A DNA stretch of 64,000 bases from Ruegeria arenilitoris (GCF_013032445.1 NZ_WQCA01000003.1:310001-374000); one strand, 5' to 3'; positions 47,418 to 57,243 are shown, numbered from the stretch's first letter. Made by a program: numbers and translations. The notes: generated by a model from the letters alone, not told the origin.

Positions 47418-49828
47418 CAGGCGCGGTCATACAGGCCCTGCTGTCGCATTGGCGGCGCCACAAACTACAACTGGTCACCATGCTGATCGGAATTGCTCTG
47501 GCCACGGGGTTGTGGTCAGCCGTACAGGCGATCAACGCCGAGGCGCGGGCCAGTTATCAGCGCGCCAACGATCAGCTTGCGCTGGGCCTGCATGACGAAT
47601 TGCGCAACCCGTCCGGCCCGATCCCGATTGCGCGCTATGTCGATCTGCGCCGATCTGGGTGGCAGGTGGCGGCAATTCTTGAGGGGCCACTGCGCCTGAA
47701 CGGGCGCACGGTGCAAGTGATGGGCGTCGATATGGTGGCCTACCCTGCCCTTCCCGCCGTGACGCAGATCGAACAATCCGAAACGCCCCCTGATCCGGCC
47801 GAAATACTGACCGCGCCCGGCCGTCTGCTGGTATCCCCCAAACTGGCCGAGGTGCTCAGAGCACAAGACAGCCTTCCCCCGATCTTGCAGTCAGACGCAG
47901 TGCCGCCCGACCTGATCCTTACCGATATCGGTGTGGCTGAGGTGCTGCTGGAGAAACCCGGCCAGATCTCGCGCCTGCTGGTGCTGCCCGATCAGCCGCG
48001 CGGCATCCCTCGGCTGGCAGACATCGCGCCAGAACTGGAACGTATTGAGGCCTCGTCCCGACTGGACACGGCCCAGTTGACGGACAGCTTTCACCTGAAC
48101 CTGACGGCCTTTGGCCTGCTGTCCTTTGCCGTCGGGTTGTTCATCGTGCACGGCACCGTCGGGCTGGCCTTTGCCCAACGGCGGGCTATGGTCCGCACCT
48201 TGCGGGCGCTTGGTGTGTCGATGCGGCGGCTGGTCTGGATGATCATGGCTGAACTGACCCTGCTGGCCTTGGTCGGCGGCACGTTGGGGCTGATCCTTGG
48301 CTTCTTTCTGGCCGGAGCCTTGCTGCCAGATGTCGCCGCCACCCTGCGCGGGCTGTACGGTGCACCGGTCGACGGGCAGATGAACCTACAGCCGCAATGG
48401 GTTCTGGCTGGGCTGGCCATGGCATTGGCTGGCACTTTTCTGGCCAGCGGTCAGGCCCTGTTTCGCCTGTCGCGTATGCCTCTGCTGACGGGGGCTGGCC
48501 TGCAGGCATGGCGTGGCTCGGCAATCGGGCACCGCACTAGTGGGCTTTTCGGGCTGATCCTGATCGCAGGCGGCTTTACCGTCGGATACGCGTTCGATGG
48601 GTTAATCGCAGGATTTGCTATGGTGGGCGGCATCCTGACCGGAGCCGCTCTGATCCTGCCCTATCTTCTATCGCTGGCCCTTTCAGCGTTCCAGCGCGGC
48701 GCAAGCGGGCCGATTGCGCAATGGGTCTGGGCCGACATGCGCGCACAATTGCCCGGCCTGTCGCTGGCCCTAATGGCGTTGCTGCTGGCCTTGGCGGCAA
48801 ATATCGGCGTCGGAACAATGGTGTCCAGCTTTCGGTTGACCTTCACCGGCTGGCTGGATCAGCGCCTAACCTCTGAGCTTTATTTGACGGCCGCCGACAA
48901 CCAGCAAGGCCAACAGATAGCGCGATGGCTGAGCCCGCAAGTGGACGCAGTGCTGCCGATCCGCAGCGTTGAACTGGCACATGAAACGGGGCCGCTCTTT
49001 TTATACGGGATCGTGGACCACCAAACCTATCGCGATCACTGGCCGATCATCGCGTCGTCGGAAGGTGTATGGGATCGCCTTCACGCAGGAGAGGCCGCTC
49101 TGATCAACGAACAACTCGCCCGTCGTGCGAACCTGTGGCCCGGAGACGCGCTGACCCTCAGAGAGGATCATACCCTGACCATAGCGGGCGTCTATTCGGA
49201 TTACGGAAACCCAACCGGTCAGGCAATCGTGTCGATGCCTCAATTGGACCAGATCGCGCCGGGGGCCGGCAATCGCCGGTTTGGTATCCGTATTGCACCT
49301 GAGCGCGCGACCGATATGGCACAAGCTCTGCGTGACCAATTTGACTTGCCCCGCCAGGCCGTTGTGCAGCAGGCGGCGATGAAAGCGCAATCTCTGGCAA
49401 TCTTTGAAAAGACTTTTGTTGTAACATCGGCGTTGAACATCCTGACCCTGGGCGTCGCCGGGTTCGCCATCCTGACTAGCCTGCTGACTCTTTGGACTCA
49501 GCGCTTGCCGCAGATTGCGCCGGTCTGGGCGCTGGGGCTGACCCGAGCGCGACTCGCGCAGCTGGAGCTTTTGCGTAGTGTGCTGCTAGCCGCGCTGACC
49601 GCGGTACTGGCTTTGCCACTGGGTTTAGTTCTGGCCTGGGCTCTGTTGGCTGTGATCAATGTGCAGGCCTTTGGCTGGCGGCTGCCGATGTATCTGTTCC
49701 CTACAGATTGGGCCTATCTCTTCGCCCTGACCCTGCTGGCCGCCTTTGTCGCCGCCGCCCTGCCCGCGTTGCGCCTGTTGCGTCTGCCGCCTGCCGATTT
49801 GCTGAGGGTTTTTGCCAATGAACGTTAA
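47414..49828 (+). CDS. FtsX-family ABC permease (eight-helix, duplicated)
   Basis: An 804-residue permease with two FtsX domains: an N-terminal helix, large periplasmic region, three helices (about 240-370), further helices (about 375-470), a second periplasmic region and a closing three-helix FtsX unit. This matches DUF214/AttFG-type permeases. It lies between its ATPase and an AttH-like lipocalin, the layout of att-type operons. Confidence 0.9.
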   Translation: MTGAVIQALLSHWRRHKLQLVTMLIGIALATGLWSAVQAINAEARASYQRANDQLALGLHDELRNPSGPIPIARYVDLRRSGWQVAAILEGPLRLNGRTVQVMGVDMVAYPALPAVTQIEQSETPPDPAEILTAPGRLLVSPKLAEVLRAQDSLPPILQSDAVPPDLILTDIGVAEVLLEKPGQISRLLVLPDQPRGIPRLADIAPELERIEASSRLDTAQLTDSFHLNLTAFGLLSFAVGLFIVHGTVGLAFAQRRAMVRTLRALGVSMRRLVWMIMAELTLLALVGGTLGLILGFFLAGALLPDVAATLRGLYGAPVDGQMNLQPQWVLAGLAMALAGTFLASGQALFRLSRMPLLTGAGLQAWRGSAIGHRTSGLFGLILIAGGFTVGYAFDGLIAGFAMVGGILTGAALILPYLLSLALSAFQRGASGPIAQWVWADMRAQLPGLSLALMALLLALAANIGVGTMVSSFRLTFTGWLDQRLTSELYLTAADNQQGQQIARWLSPQVDAVLPIRSVELAHETGPLFLYGIVDHQTYRDHWPIIASSEGVWDRLHAGEAALINEQLARRANLWPGDALTLREDHTLTIAGVYSDYGNPTGQAIVSMPQLDQIAPGAGNRRFGIRIAPERATDMAQALRDQFDLPRQAVVQQAAMKAQSLAIFEKTFVVTSALNILTLGVAGFAILTSLLTLWTQRLPQIAPVWALGLTRARLAQLELLRSVLLAALTAVLALPLGLVLAWALLAVINVQAFGWRLPMYLFPTDWAYLFALTLLAAFVAAALPALRLLRLPPADLLRVFANER

Positions 49829-50858
49829 AGCCTGGCTGTGTGCTCTGTTCCTACTGCTCCCCTACGCCCTGCACGCGCAGGGTTATGCCGGGCTTGGTGG
49901 CTCGGCTGACGGGTTTGACATCCCGCAAACCGGATATCAGTTTGAATTCCCCCGCGATCACGGCCCGCATCCCGGCTTTCGGATCGAATGGTGGTACCTG
50001 ACGGCCAACTTGATCGGTGAGGATGGGCGCGAGTACGGTATTCAGTGGACCCTATTTCGATCCGCGCTGAAACCGTTTGAGGCCGAAGGCTGGCAAAGCC
50101 CGCAACTATGGATGGGTCACGCCGCCGTAACCACGCCTGAATCGCACTATTTCGCAGAACGTCTGTCGCGCGGCGGGATCGGTCAGGCCGGCGTAACTGC
50201 CTCCCCCTTCAAGGCCTGGATCGACGAATGGCACATGCGAGGAGCGGACCCTAGCACGGTGACTCTTTCGGCCAGCGGTGCAGAGTTTGGCTATGACCTA
50301 AGTCTGAACGCCCAAGGCCCGCTGGTATTTCATGGTGACGACGGATACTCGGTCAAATCCGCGGATGGACAAGCAAGCTATTATTATTCTCAGCCCTTCT
50401 ACACGGTCGAAGGCGTGCTGCACCTACCCGAGGGCGATGTTGCCGTCACCGGTCAAGGCTGGCTGGACCGCGAGTGGTCCTCGCAACCACTGGCGTCAGA
50501 TCAGAGCGGCTGGGATTGGTTCTCGCTCAGCTTTGATGACGGAGACAAGCTGATGGCCTTCCGCCTGCGCGGCGAACGCGGAGATTTCACGGCGGCCACA
50601 TGGATCGCGCGGGACGGAACCGAGACGGCCCTGCCGGATGGATCGGTTTCCTTTACACCACTGGACACTGCGCGCGTAGCGGACCGGGACGTGCCCGTCC
50701 AATGGCAGGTGATCTTGCCGGACCGAGACTTGGACGTCGAAGTCTCGGCCATCACCCACGGCGCGTGGATGGGCACAAGCTTTGAGTATTGGGAAGGCCC
50801 CGTCATCGTCTCCGGTAGCCACCAAGGGCGCGGATACCTTGAGATGACGGGGTACTGA
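49818..50858 (+). CDS. AttH-like lipocalin (CrtC-fold) exported protein
   Basis: A 346-residue protein with a signal peptide (LCALFLLLPYALHA), the HPGFRIEWWYLTANL motif, HAAVTTPESHYFAERLSRGG and GQGWLDREWSSQPLASDQSGWDW, all typical of AttH/hydroxyneurosporene-synthase-like lipocalins. The start at 49818 lies inside the 3' end of the permease gene. The family may bind lipids or hydrophobic compounds handled by the ABC partner. Confidence 0.88.
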   Translation: MNVKAWLCALFLLLPYALHAQGYAGLGGSADGFDIPQTGYQFEFPRDHGPHPGFRIEWWYLTANLIGEDGREYGIQWTLFRSALKPFEAEGWQSPQLWMGHAAVTTPESHYFAERLSRGGIGQAGVTASPFKAWIDEWHMRGADPSTVTLSASGAEFGYDLSLNAQGPLVFHGDDGYSVKSADGQASYYYSQPFYTVEGVLHLPEGDVAVTGQGWLDREWSSQPLASDQSGWDWFSLSFDDGDKLMAFRLRGERGDFTAATWIARDGTETALPDGSVSFTPLDTARVADRDVPVQWQVILPDRDLDVEVSAITHGAWMGTSFEYWEGPVIVSGSHQGRGYLEMTGY

Positions 50859-50860
50859 CC

Positions 50861-51292
50861 CTAGCGTACGACGTAGACCGACACGGTCGAGTGGCGCACA
50901 ACCCGCGCCGCGTTCGGCCCCAGCAGATAGTCCTTGAGGTCCGGCTTATGCGCGCCGATCACGATCAGATCACTGCCCGCACTTTCGGCGGTCTTCAGAA
51001 TTTCCTGATACGCCGTCCCGGTTGCGACCACGTGGCGAATCTTGGCGTTCCGCTCGTCCCCAAGGGCCGAGATGCACAATTCAGACAGTTTGACCTGAGC
51101 CTCTTCTAACGCCTTTTCGTGGAAGTCGGCCTGAAAGAAACCCGACACCCAGCTTTCGCCAAAATCAGGCAGGACAGTCACCACATCCAGCTGGGCGTTG
51201 TCCTGATCGGCCAAAGCCGCCGCTGTTTTCAGGACGTTCACATCCAGATCGCCATTGCTGATATCGACGGCGCAGAGAACAGAGTTTGTCAT
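50861..51292 (-). CDS. Universal stress protein (UspA family)
   Basis: A 143-residue protein with the Usp fold: LCAVDISNGDLDV at the N-terminus and the nucleotide loop VIGAHKPDLKDYLLGPNAARVVRHSTVSVYVVR. The GxxG(9)GS/T motif is in altered form (GAHKPDL...GPNAARVVRHS). Its start overlaps the TRAP permease stop by four bases. A Usp protein (TeaD) is known to regulate the TeaABC TRAP system in Halomonas, so the same role is likely here. Confidence 0.9.
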   Translation of the reverse strand: MTNSVLCAVDISNGDLDVNVLKTAAALADQDNAQLDVVTVLPDFGESWVSGFFQADFHEKALEEAQVKLSELCISALGDERNAKIRHVVATGTAYQEILKTAESAGSDLIVIGAHKPDLKDYLLGPNAARVVRHSTVSVYVVR

Positions 51293-53901
51293 GCGGTCAC
51301 CTCTTCTTGTCTGGCAGCACGGCCGCGTTGCAGGAAGGCAATCAGACCCAGCAGAATCATTGCCGGGATATAGATCAGCTGTTTGGGAGGCTGACTGGAC
51401 GGAAGGCTGACCGAGGACAGGCGCACGGCCTCGTCGCCGTAGTAATCGAACATATCCAGCTCATCCGCGACAGGCGTGCCGAACATCGGTTCTTCCAGTT
51501 TGATCAGACCGTCCTCTTCCAACAGCAACAAACCCATGGCATCGACCCGCGCTTCGCCACCCTCTTCATTACCAACGGTCACGACGACAGTCGTGTCCGT
51601 CATCTCGAGCGTGTCAAAATCCGGGCCGCTGACAACCAGACGCACCTCGGAGCCTGGTGGCGTTTGCCCAATGGTCTCAACAAAGGCTGCTGGCTCAACG
51701 GACGTGTATGGCGGCGCGATGCGATCCATGAAGTAGTCCGGTCGGAACAAGGCGAAAGCAACGGCGATCAGAGCGATGCTTTCATAGATACGGCTATGGG
51801 TTACGAAATAACCCATTGTTCCCGCTGTGAAGACAAGGATCGCTATTGTTGCAAATATCGCAACTATTATTCCCTCGACCCAGGTTACATCAATCAACAA
51901 CAGGTCAGTGTTGAAGATGAACACAAACGGCAGAGCGACGGTCCGTAGGCTGTAGAAGAACGCTGTGAAACCGGTCTTGATCGCATCGCCGCCTGACACA
52001 GCCGCCGCAGCAAAACTTGCCAGCCCGACAGGTGGCGTCACATCCGCCATGATCCCAAAGTAGAAGACGAACAGGTGCACGGCGATCAACGGCACGATCA
52101 ACCCACTCTGCGCGCCCAGTTCGACGACCACACCGGCCATCAGCGAGCTGACCACGATATAGTTCGCCGTAGTCGGCAGGCCCATACCGAGGATCAGGCT
52201 GAGCAGGCCAACCATCACCAGCATCAGGATCAGGTTGCCGCCCGACAGGAACTCGACCAGATCGGCCATGACCTGCCCGACACCGGTCAGGGTTACGGTG
52301 CCCACGATCACCCCCGCAGTGGCCGTGGCCAAAGCGATCCCGATCATGTTGCGCGCGCCATCAATCAGGCCCTGCCACAGGTCGGCGACCCCATCGATGA
52401 AGTTATCATTCAGATTGCTCTGCCCACGGAACAGCGCCTTGAGAGGCTTTTGCGTCAGCAGGATCACGAACAACAGCGCCGTTGCCCAGAAGGCCGACAG
52501 ACCCGGCGACTTCTGCTCGATCATCAGGAAGTAGACCAGAACGATGATCGGCAGCAGATAGTGCAGACCCGCTTTGTAGATCTCTGCGATAACCGGCAGT
52601 TCCACCTCTTTGGCATTCGGGTCATCCGGCTCAAGATCCGGCACCTGCGCGGCCAGATACAGCAGCGCCACGTAGACCGCACAGACGATCAGGCTCAGGA
52701 TCAGGCCCGCAGAGGATGGCGCCCAGCTGGTGACCGCCTCGACCGGGAATTGCGAGCCGTAGCACAGACCTGCGAACACGAGGAAGAATGACAGCATCCC
52801 AACAACGGTGCGCGCCAGATGTACCTCGCGGTTGCCGAGCGTCGGCATGTTCCGCTTCACGGCTTCAAGGTGCACGATATAGACCAGCGCGATGTAGGAA
52901 ATCGCGGCTGGCAGGAAGGCGTGGGTAATCACCTCAACGTAAGAGATGCCCACATATTCCACCATCAGGAAGGCCGCAGCACCCATCACCGGCGGCATGA
53001 TCTGACCGTTCACGGATGAGGCGACCTCGACCGATCCCGCCTGTTCACTGCTGAACCCGACGCGTTTCATCAGTGGAATGGTGAAGGTACCGGTGGTTAC
53101 AACGTTGGCAATCGACGAGCCTGAGATCAGACCGGTCGCCGCCGAGCCGACAACCGCGGCCTTGGCCGGGCCACCCCGCAGGTGACCCAAAGCGCCAAAG
53201 GCCATCTTGATGAAGTAGTTCCCCGCCCCGGCCTTATCCAGCAACGCCCCGAACAGAACGAACAAGAATACGAATTTGGTTGAAACACCCAAGGCGATGC
53301 CGAACACACCCTCGGAAGTGATCCACATATGGCTCATGGCCTTTTTCAGGCTTGCGCCTTTCCAGCGGATCACCTCGGGCACCCATTCGGATGCACCGAA
53401 GAAGACATAAGCAAGGAAAATCGTTGCGATGATTGCCATGGCTGGGCCAAGCGCACGGCGCGCGGCCTCGAACAGCAACAGCAAACCACCCAGCGCGACC
53501 CATTTGTCGGTGTCGTCAGCCAGCCCCCCCGCGTTCACGATCTTGTCGTAGAAGAAATACCCGTACAGCGCCACAAAGGCGCCAAGCGCACCCATGATCC
53601 AGTCCTGAACGGGGATGTAATTCCGAGGGCTAGATTTCAGCGCAGGATACGCCGCAAAGGCCAGGAACATCGCAAAGGCCAAATGGATCTGGCGCGAGTT
53701 GTTCACGACGCTGCCCGGCAGCACAACGTTGGAGACCGGCGAGGCCAGCACCACCTGAAACACTGACCAGAGCGCGGCCACTACGGCTAGAAAAATCCCG
53801 ACATTACCGACCGGGTTTCGCCCGCCCGCATCGGAGGAGGCTACAAGCTCCTGTAGCTCTTCTTCGGATAGCGGTCGGTTGGATTGTGTGTCGGAACTCA
53901 T
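51289..53901 (-). CDS. TRAP transporter fused permease (TAXI family, DctQM + DUF3394)
   Basis: An 870-residue inner-membrane protein combining the small four-helix and large twelve-helix TRAP permeases. Landmarks are ALLDKAGAGNYFIKMAFG, GGPAKAAVVGSAATGLISGS, ANVVTTGTFTIPLMKRVG and VNGQIMPPVMGAAAFLMVEY. A soluble C-terminal region of about 130 residues (TVVVTVGNEEGGEARVDAMG) is the DUF3394-type extension, ending in one more helix. It takes up an organic substrate with the TAXI binding protein encoded upstream. Confidence 0.93.
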   Translation of the reverse strand: MSSDTQSNRPLSEEELQELVASSDAGGRNPVGNVGIFLAVVAALWSVFQVVLASPVSNVVLPGSVVNNSRQIHLAFAMFLAFAAYPALKSSPRNYIPVQDWIMGALGAFVALYGYFFYDKIVNAGGLADDTDKWVALGGLLLLFEAARRALGPAMAIIATIFLAYVFFGASEWVPEVIRWKGASLKKAMSHMWITSEGVFGIALGVSTKFVFLFVLFGALLDKAGAGNYFIKMAFGALGHLRGGPAKAAVVGSAATGLISGSSIANVVTTGTFTIPLMKRVGFSSEQAGSVEVASSVNGQIMPPVMGAAAFLMVEYVGISYVEVITHAFLPAAISYIALVYIVHLEAVKRNMPTLGNREVHLARTVVGMLSFFLVFAGLCYGSQFPVEAVTSWAPSSAGLILSLIVCAVYVALLYLAAQVPDLEPDDPNAKEVELPVIAEIYKAGLHYLLPIIVLVYFLMIEQKSPGLSAFWATALLFVILLTQKPLKALFRGQSNLNDNFIDGVADLWQGLIDGARNMIGIALATATAGVIVGTVTLTGVGQVMADLVEFLSGGNLILMLVMVGLLSLILGMGLPTTANYIVVSSLMAGVVVELGAQSGLIVPLIAVHLFVFYFGIMADVTPPVGLASFAAAAVSGGDAIKTGFTAFFYSLRTVALPFVFIFNTDLLLIDVTWVEGIIVAIFATIAILVFTAGTMGYFVTHSRIYESIALIAVAFALFRPDYFMDRIAPPYTSVEPAAFVETIGQTPPGSEVRLVVSGPDFDTLEMTDTTVVVTVGNEEGGEARVDAMGLLLLEEDGLIKLEEPMFGTPVADELDMFDYYGDEAVRLSSVSLPSSQPPKQLIYIPAMILLGLIAFLQRGRAARQEEVTA

Positions 53902-53945
53902 AAAGATGTCTCCCCGTCAGGCGGCCTTTTTTGGCCTTATTCACC

Positions 53946-53992
53946 GCCCGTTCAAACCGGGCTTGGGTGGCAGGGCGCCCGAAGGCACCCTG
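53946..53992 (-). promoter_or_regulatory. Two stem-loops between the TAXI binding-protein and permease genes
   Basis: Hairpin CAGGGCGCC-CGAA-GGCACCCTG (53971-53992, one G-T pair) and hairpin GCCCG-N7-CGGGC (53946-53962) lie just after the binding-protein stop. There is no T-run. Such intercistronic structures commonly protect the binding-protein message and reduce read-through, giving more binding protein than permease. Confidence 0.55.
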
Positions 53993-54005
53993 CTTCAGGT
54001 CAAGC

Positions 54006-54974
54006 TTACTGTAGCCAGCCTTTTTCTTTGTAGTACTTCTCGGCACCCGGATGCAGCGGTGCCGACAGGCCGTCCGCGATCATTTCTTCCGGCTTCAGAT
54101 TTGCAAACGCAGGGTGCAGCTTTTTGAAGTCGTCGAAGTTTTCGAAGACCGAGCTGACAACCGCGTAAACCGCGTCTTCCGACACGTCCGCCGAGGTCAC
54201 AAAGGTCGCGCCCACACCGAAGGTAGTGGTGTCGCCGTCAGACCCACGATACATGCCGCCCGGAATGGTCGCGGTGCGGTAGTACGAGTTGCCGTCGATC
54301 AGTCCGCTGATCGCGTCACCGGTCACGTTCACCAGAACCGAGTCACATGCGGTGGTGGCTTCCTGGATCGAACCCGACGGGTGACCCACAGTGTAGATCA
54401 TCGCATCGATCTGGTTGTCGCACAGAGCAGCCGACTGCTCAGCCGCTTTCAGCTCGGACGCCAGTTCGAAATCATCGATGGTCCAACCCATCGCTTCCAG
54501 AACAACGTCCATGGTGCCGCGCTGACCGGAACCGGGGTTACCGATGTTCACGCGCTTGCCTTTGAGGTCCTCAAAGCTACTGATGCCGGAATCGGCACGG
54601 GCCACAACGGTGAACGGCTCGGGGTGTACCGAGAAGACCGCGCGCAGGTTTTCGAAAGGGCCGGCCTCTTCGAATTTCGAGGTACCGTTAAACGCATGGT
54701 ACTGCCAGTCGGACTGCGCCACACCGAACTCCAGCTCGCCTTCGCGGATGGTGTTGATGTTGTAGACGGAACCGCCGGTCGACTCGACCGAACAGCGCAC
54801 GCCGTGCTCTTTACGGCCCTTGTTAACCAGACGGCAGATCGCGCCACCGGTCGGATAGTACACACCGGTCACACCGCCGGTGCCGATGGTGATGAATTCC
54901 TCTGCATACGCTGCCGGAGCCATAAGGGCTGCGGTGACGACCGCGCCGAGGCTGAGCTTGCTGCTGTTTTTCAT
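54006..54974 (-). CDS. TAXI-family TRAP transporter solute-binding protein
   Basis: A 322-residue periplasmic binding protein with a signal peptide ([17 protein letters not shown]) and TAXI motifs [63 protein letters not shown] and [17 protein letters not shown]. The start at 54974 (MKNSSKLSL) gives the normal signal peptide. It is the first gene of a three-gene operon with the fused permease and a Usp protein. Ligands of this group include glutamate and other carboxylates; not resolved here. Confidence 0.93.
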   Translation of the reverse strand: MKNSSKLSLGAVVTAALMAPAAYAEEFITIGTGGVTGVYYPTGGAICRLVNKGRKEHGVRCSVESTGGSVYNINTIREGELEFGVAQSDWQYHAFNGTSKFEEAGPFENLRAVFSVHPEPFTVVARADSGISSFEDLKGKRVNIGNPGSGQRGTMDVVLEAMGWTIDDFELASELKAAEQSAALCDNQIDAMIYTVGHPSGSIQEATTACDSVLVNVTGDAISGLIDGNSYYRTATIPGGMYRGSDGDTTTFGVGATFVTSADVSEDAVYAVVSSVFENFDDFKKLHPAFANLKPEEMIADGLSAPLHPGAEKYYKEKGWLQ

Positions 54975-55381
54975 TTTTGAGAACTCCCAATTCTTTTTGT
55001 GGATGGGAAACCGCCCGGCGGCCCCACCCAGGGACCCTGCCGGTACGCCAAGCGCGCCCGTCATGCAACAGGCTCAAGCGTCTGAAATTCCAAAATCTCC
55101 CAACATCTTCGACGTTTCATTCAGACACTCAACTTGTCAACCCCCGGTCCGGGCTACAGCGCCCCAAGTCGCAAATCTGAGGGTTATTTTCAAAGTTTCC
55201 CCCTGAATCTCGAAGAGATCACCGGGAAATCCGCATTGTGTTGAAGGCCGGCGGACGGGTGACGCAACAATTCTTTTGAATGTTTGCACGTGGGCCATTA
55301 GTCTTGACCAAATTTTCACAACCACTGGTAACCGTCGGTCTACAAAGGGATTTGCGCCGACATCATCTAAAAGGACCCGTG

Positions 55382-56875
55382 ATGAAGCGCCCGTCGCCCA
55401 GCCCGTTGCTTGTCATCGCCCTTGCGATAAGCGCAGCGATTGCGGCCTGGGGTATTGCCGACCCGCAGGGGTTGGGACGACTTGCATCAGAAGCCGTGGC
55501 AACACAGTTCAGCAGCCGCGGCTGGTTCATCATGTTAGAGGTCAGCGGCCTGCTTTTTGTGGCGCTGTACCTTGCCTTGTCACGCTTTGGCGACATCCGC
55601 CTTGGCCCGAATGACGCTGAGCCCGAATTCTCTACGCCCAGTTGGATTGCCATGCTGTTCGCCGCCGGGATGGGTGTCGGTTTGCTGTTCTATGGCGTGG
55701 CCGAACCTCTGACCCATTTCGAAGTTCTGCGCCAGTTTAACCCCGACGCTGAGGCTGCCAGCTACGGCCTGTTCGTTACCTATCTGAACTGGGGCTTCCA
55801 CGCCTGGGCGATCTACGCAATCGTCGGGCTGGTCATCGCCTATTTCGCCTATCGCCGACACCGCACCTTGCTGCTGAGCGCCCCGCTGACCGAGGCGCTG
55901 GGCGAAGCGCGCTGGATCAAGGCCATGGGGTGGATGTTCGATCTGCTGTCTATCGTTGCTATTGCCGTGGGTCTGGCGGGATCGATGGCGATGGGCGTGT
56001 TTCAGATACAGACCGGACTGGCGGGTCTGATCGGGGTTGAAACGCCCGGAGTTCTGACGATGCCTGTGTTTGCTGCACTCTGCATTGCGTTCATCATCCC
56101 CCTGCGGCGGGACCTTGGTGAAGGGATGTCCCTTTTGTCCAATGCCGCCATGCTGATAGCCGTCGGGATGATGGTTTACCTCCTGATCCTCGGCCCAACC
56201 TCGTTTCTGATGAATGACATTGTCTCGGGTTTCGGGCGGTATCTGTTTGGCGTTCTGCCCGCCGGGTTTTCCACGGCAGAGTTTTTTGACGACATCCTCA
56301 TCGACTGGTTTCACGGTTGGACACTGAATTACATGATCTGGTGGCTGGCCTGGTCTCCCTTTGTGGGCATCTTCATCGCACGCATCTCGCGCGGGCGTAC
56401 CATCCGAGAGTTCCTGATCGGTGTCATCGTCGCCCCAACCCTGTTCTCGATCCTGTGGTTCGGTATCTTTGGTGGGTTGGGTTTCTTCGATGCGCTGCGG
56501 CAGGAAGGTGCCCTGTCCGCCGTCAATGCCGAGAATCTTGACGCAACAACCTTCGCCCTGCTTGCCAAGTTCCCACTTGGTGGTCTGACACAAACTGCAA
56601 CAATTCTGGCTGCGTTTCTGTTTGTCGTAACCAGCGTCGTCAGCGCCGGGTTCACCCTGGCAATGATTGGAACGGGCGGCGACGACAATCCGTCCCCCAA
56701 GGTTCGAACGGTCTGGGGGGTGATTCTGGGCGCGTTGGGCTTAGCCATGATACTGGTGGGAGATATTTCATTGGTCAGGTCGATCATCGCACTGTCGGCC
56801 ATGGCCTTCGTGTTCATCGTACCGGTCCTCGTGATCTGCCTGTTCAAAAGCCTTGCGCGAGAGGACAGAACATGA
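55382..56875 (+). CDS. BCCT-family transporter
   Basis: A 497-residue secondary transporter with about twelve helices. Family motifs include WIAMLFAAGMGVGLLFYGVA, AEPLTHFEV, LNWGFHAWAIYAIVGL, NYMIWWLAWSPFVGIFIARI and SRGRTIREFLIGV. BCCT proteins import betaine, choline, carnitine or DMSP; marine members often take up DMSP or betaine. The start MKRPSPSPLLV at 55382 matches family length. The stop overlaps the start of a 30-residue membrane peptide. Confidence 0.92.
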   Translation: MKRPSPSPLLVIALAISAAIAAWGIADPQGLGRLASEAVATQFSSRGWFIMLEVSGLLFVALYLALSRFGDIRLGPNDAEPEFSTPSWIAMLFAAGMGVGLLFYGVAEPLTHFEVLRQFNPDAEAASYGLFVTYLNWGFHAWAIYAIVGLVIAYFAYRRHRTLLLSAPLTEALGEARWIKAMGWMFDLLSIVAIAVGLAGSMAMGVFQIQTGLAGLIGVETPGVLTMPVFAALCIAFIIPLRRDLGEGMSLLSNAAMLIAVGMMVYLLILGPTSFLMNDIVSGFGRYLFGVLPAGFSTAEFFDDILIDWFHGWTLNYMIWWLAWSPFVGIFIARISRGRTIREFLIGVIVAPTLFSILWFGIFGGLGFFDALRQEGALSAVNAENLDATTFALLAKFPLGGLTQTATILAAFLFVVTSVVSAGFTLAMIGTGGDDNPSPKVRTVWGVILGALGLAMILVGDISLVRSIIALSAMAFVFIVPVLVICLFKSLAREDRT

Positions 56876-56964
56876 GTGGCGACTTCATCGACACCCTGCT
56901 GAACCTCAGCGTTTTTGCCTATATCGGGTTTCTGATCTGGCTGAGCCTTCGACGCAATCGGTAA
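56872..56964 (+). CDS. 30-residue membrane peptide coupled to BCCT transporter
   Basis: An ATGA overlap links this short frame to the BCCT gene. The product begins MSGDFIDTLLNLSVFAYIGF, continues as one hydrophobic helix and ends LSLRRNR, giving an acidic N-terminus and a basic C-terminus as in many single-pass small proteins. The coupling and protein-like pattern suggest an accessory subunit. It is too short for standard gene finders. Confidence 0.55.
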   Translation: MSGDFIDTLLNLSVFAYIGFLIWLSLRRNR

Positions 56965-56995
56965 ACATACCGCGTCTGAACGTCATTTTTGGAGG

Positions 56996-57052
56996 TGGTG
57001 CCCAAGGAGAGACTCGAACTCTCACGATGTTGCCATCGGGGGATTTTGAATC
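56996..57052 (-). tRNA. 3' fragment of tRNA-Leu(CAA), probable attachment-site remnant
   Basis: On the minus strand the fragment reads from the anticodon loop TTCAAAA to an encoded CCA. It has the anticodon 3' stem TCCCC, a long variable arm (CGATG-GCAA-CATCG), a perfect T-arm (GAGAG-TTCGAGT-CTCTC) and the 3' acceptor strand. The 5' half (acceptor strand, D-arm and 5' anticodon stem) is missing; the sequence at 57053 onward does not pair. Integrative elements that use the 3' half of a tRNA gene leave exactly this remnant at their distal end. Confidence 0.85.
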
Positions 57053-57243
57053 TCTTTCTCTCGGTCGGGGTTAATTTTAGAGCTCGGGAAATATCTAGCG
57101 TTTCCAGTTTCTTACGCCTTAAACCCTAAGCCCAATCAACACCTTTTTCTGTCACCTTGCCACCTATTGTTACCTAGGGCGTCACTAAAGGAATTTTTAT
57201 CCCCTTCGCCATGTAACTCATTGACAAAACTTGAGGAAACCAA

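Noticed and set aside
54051-56593. Antisense open frames opposite the TAXI binding protein and BCCT transporter
   Set aside because: Both real genes show full families; the antisense frames are rich in Arg/His/Gln as expected from shadow reading.
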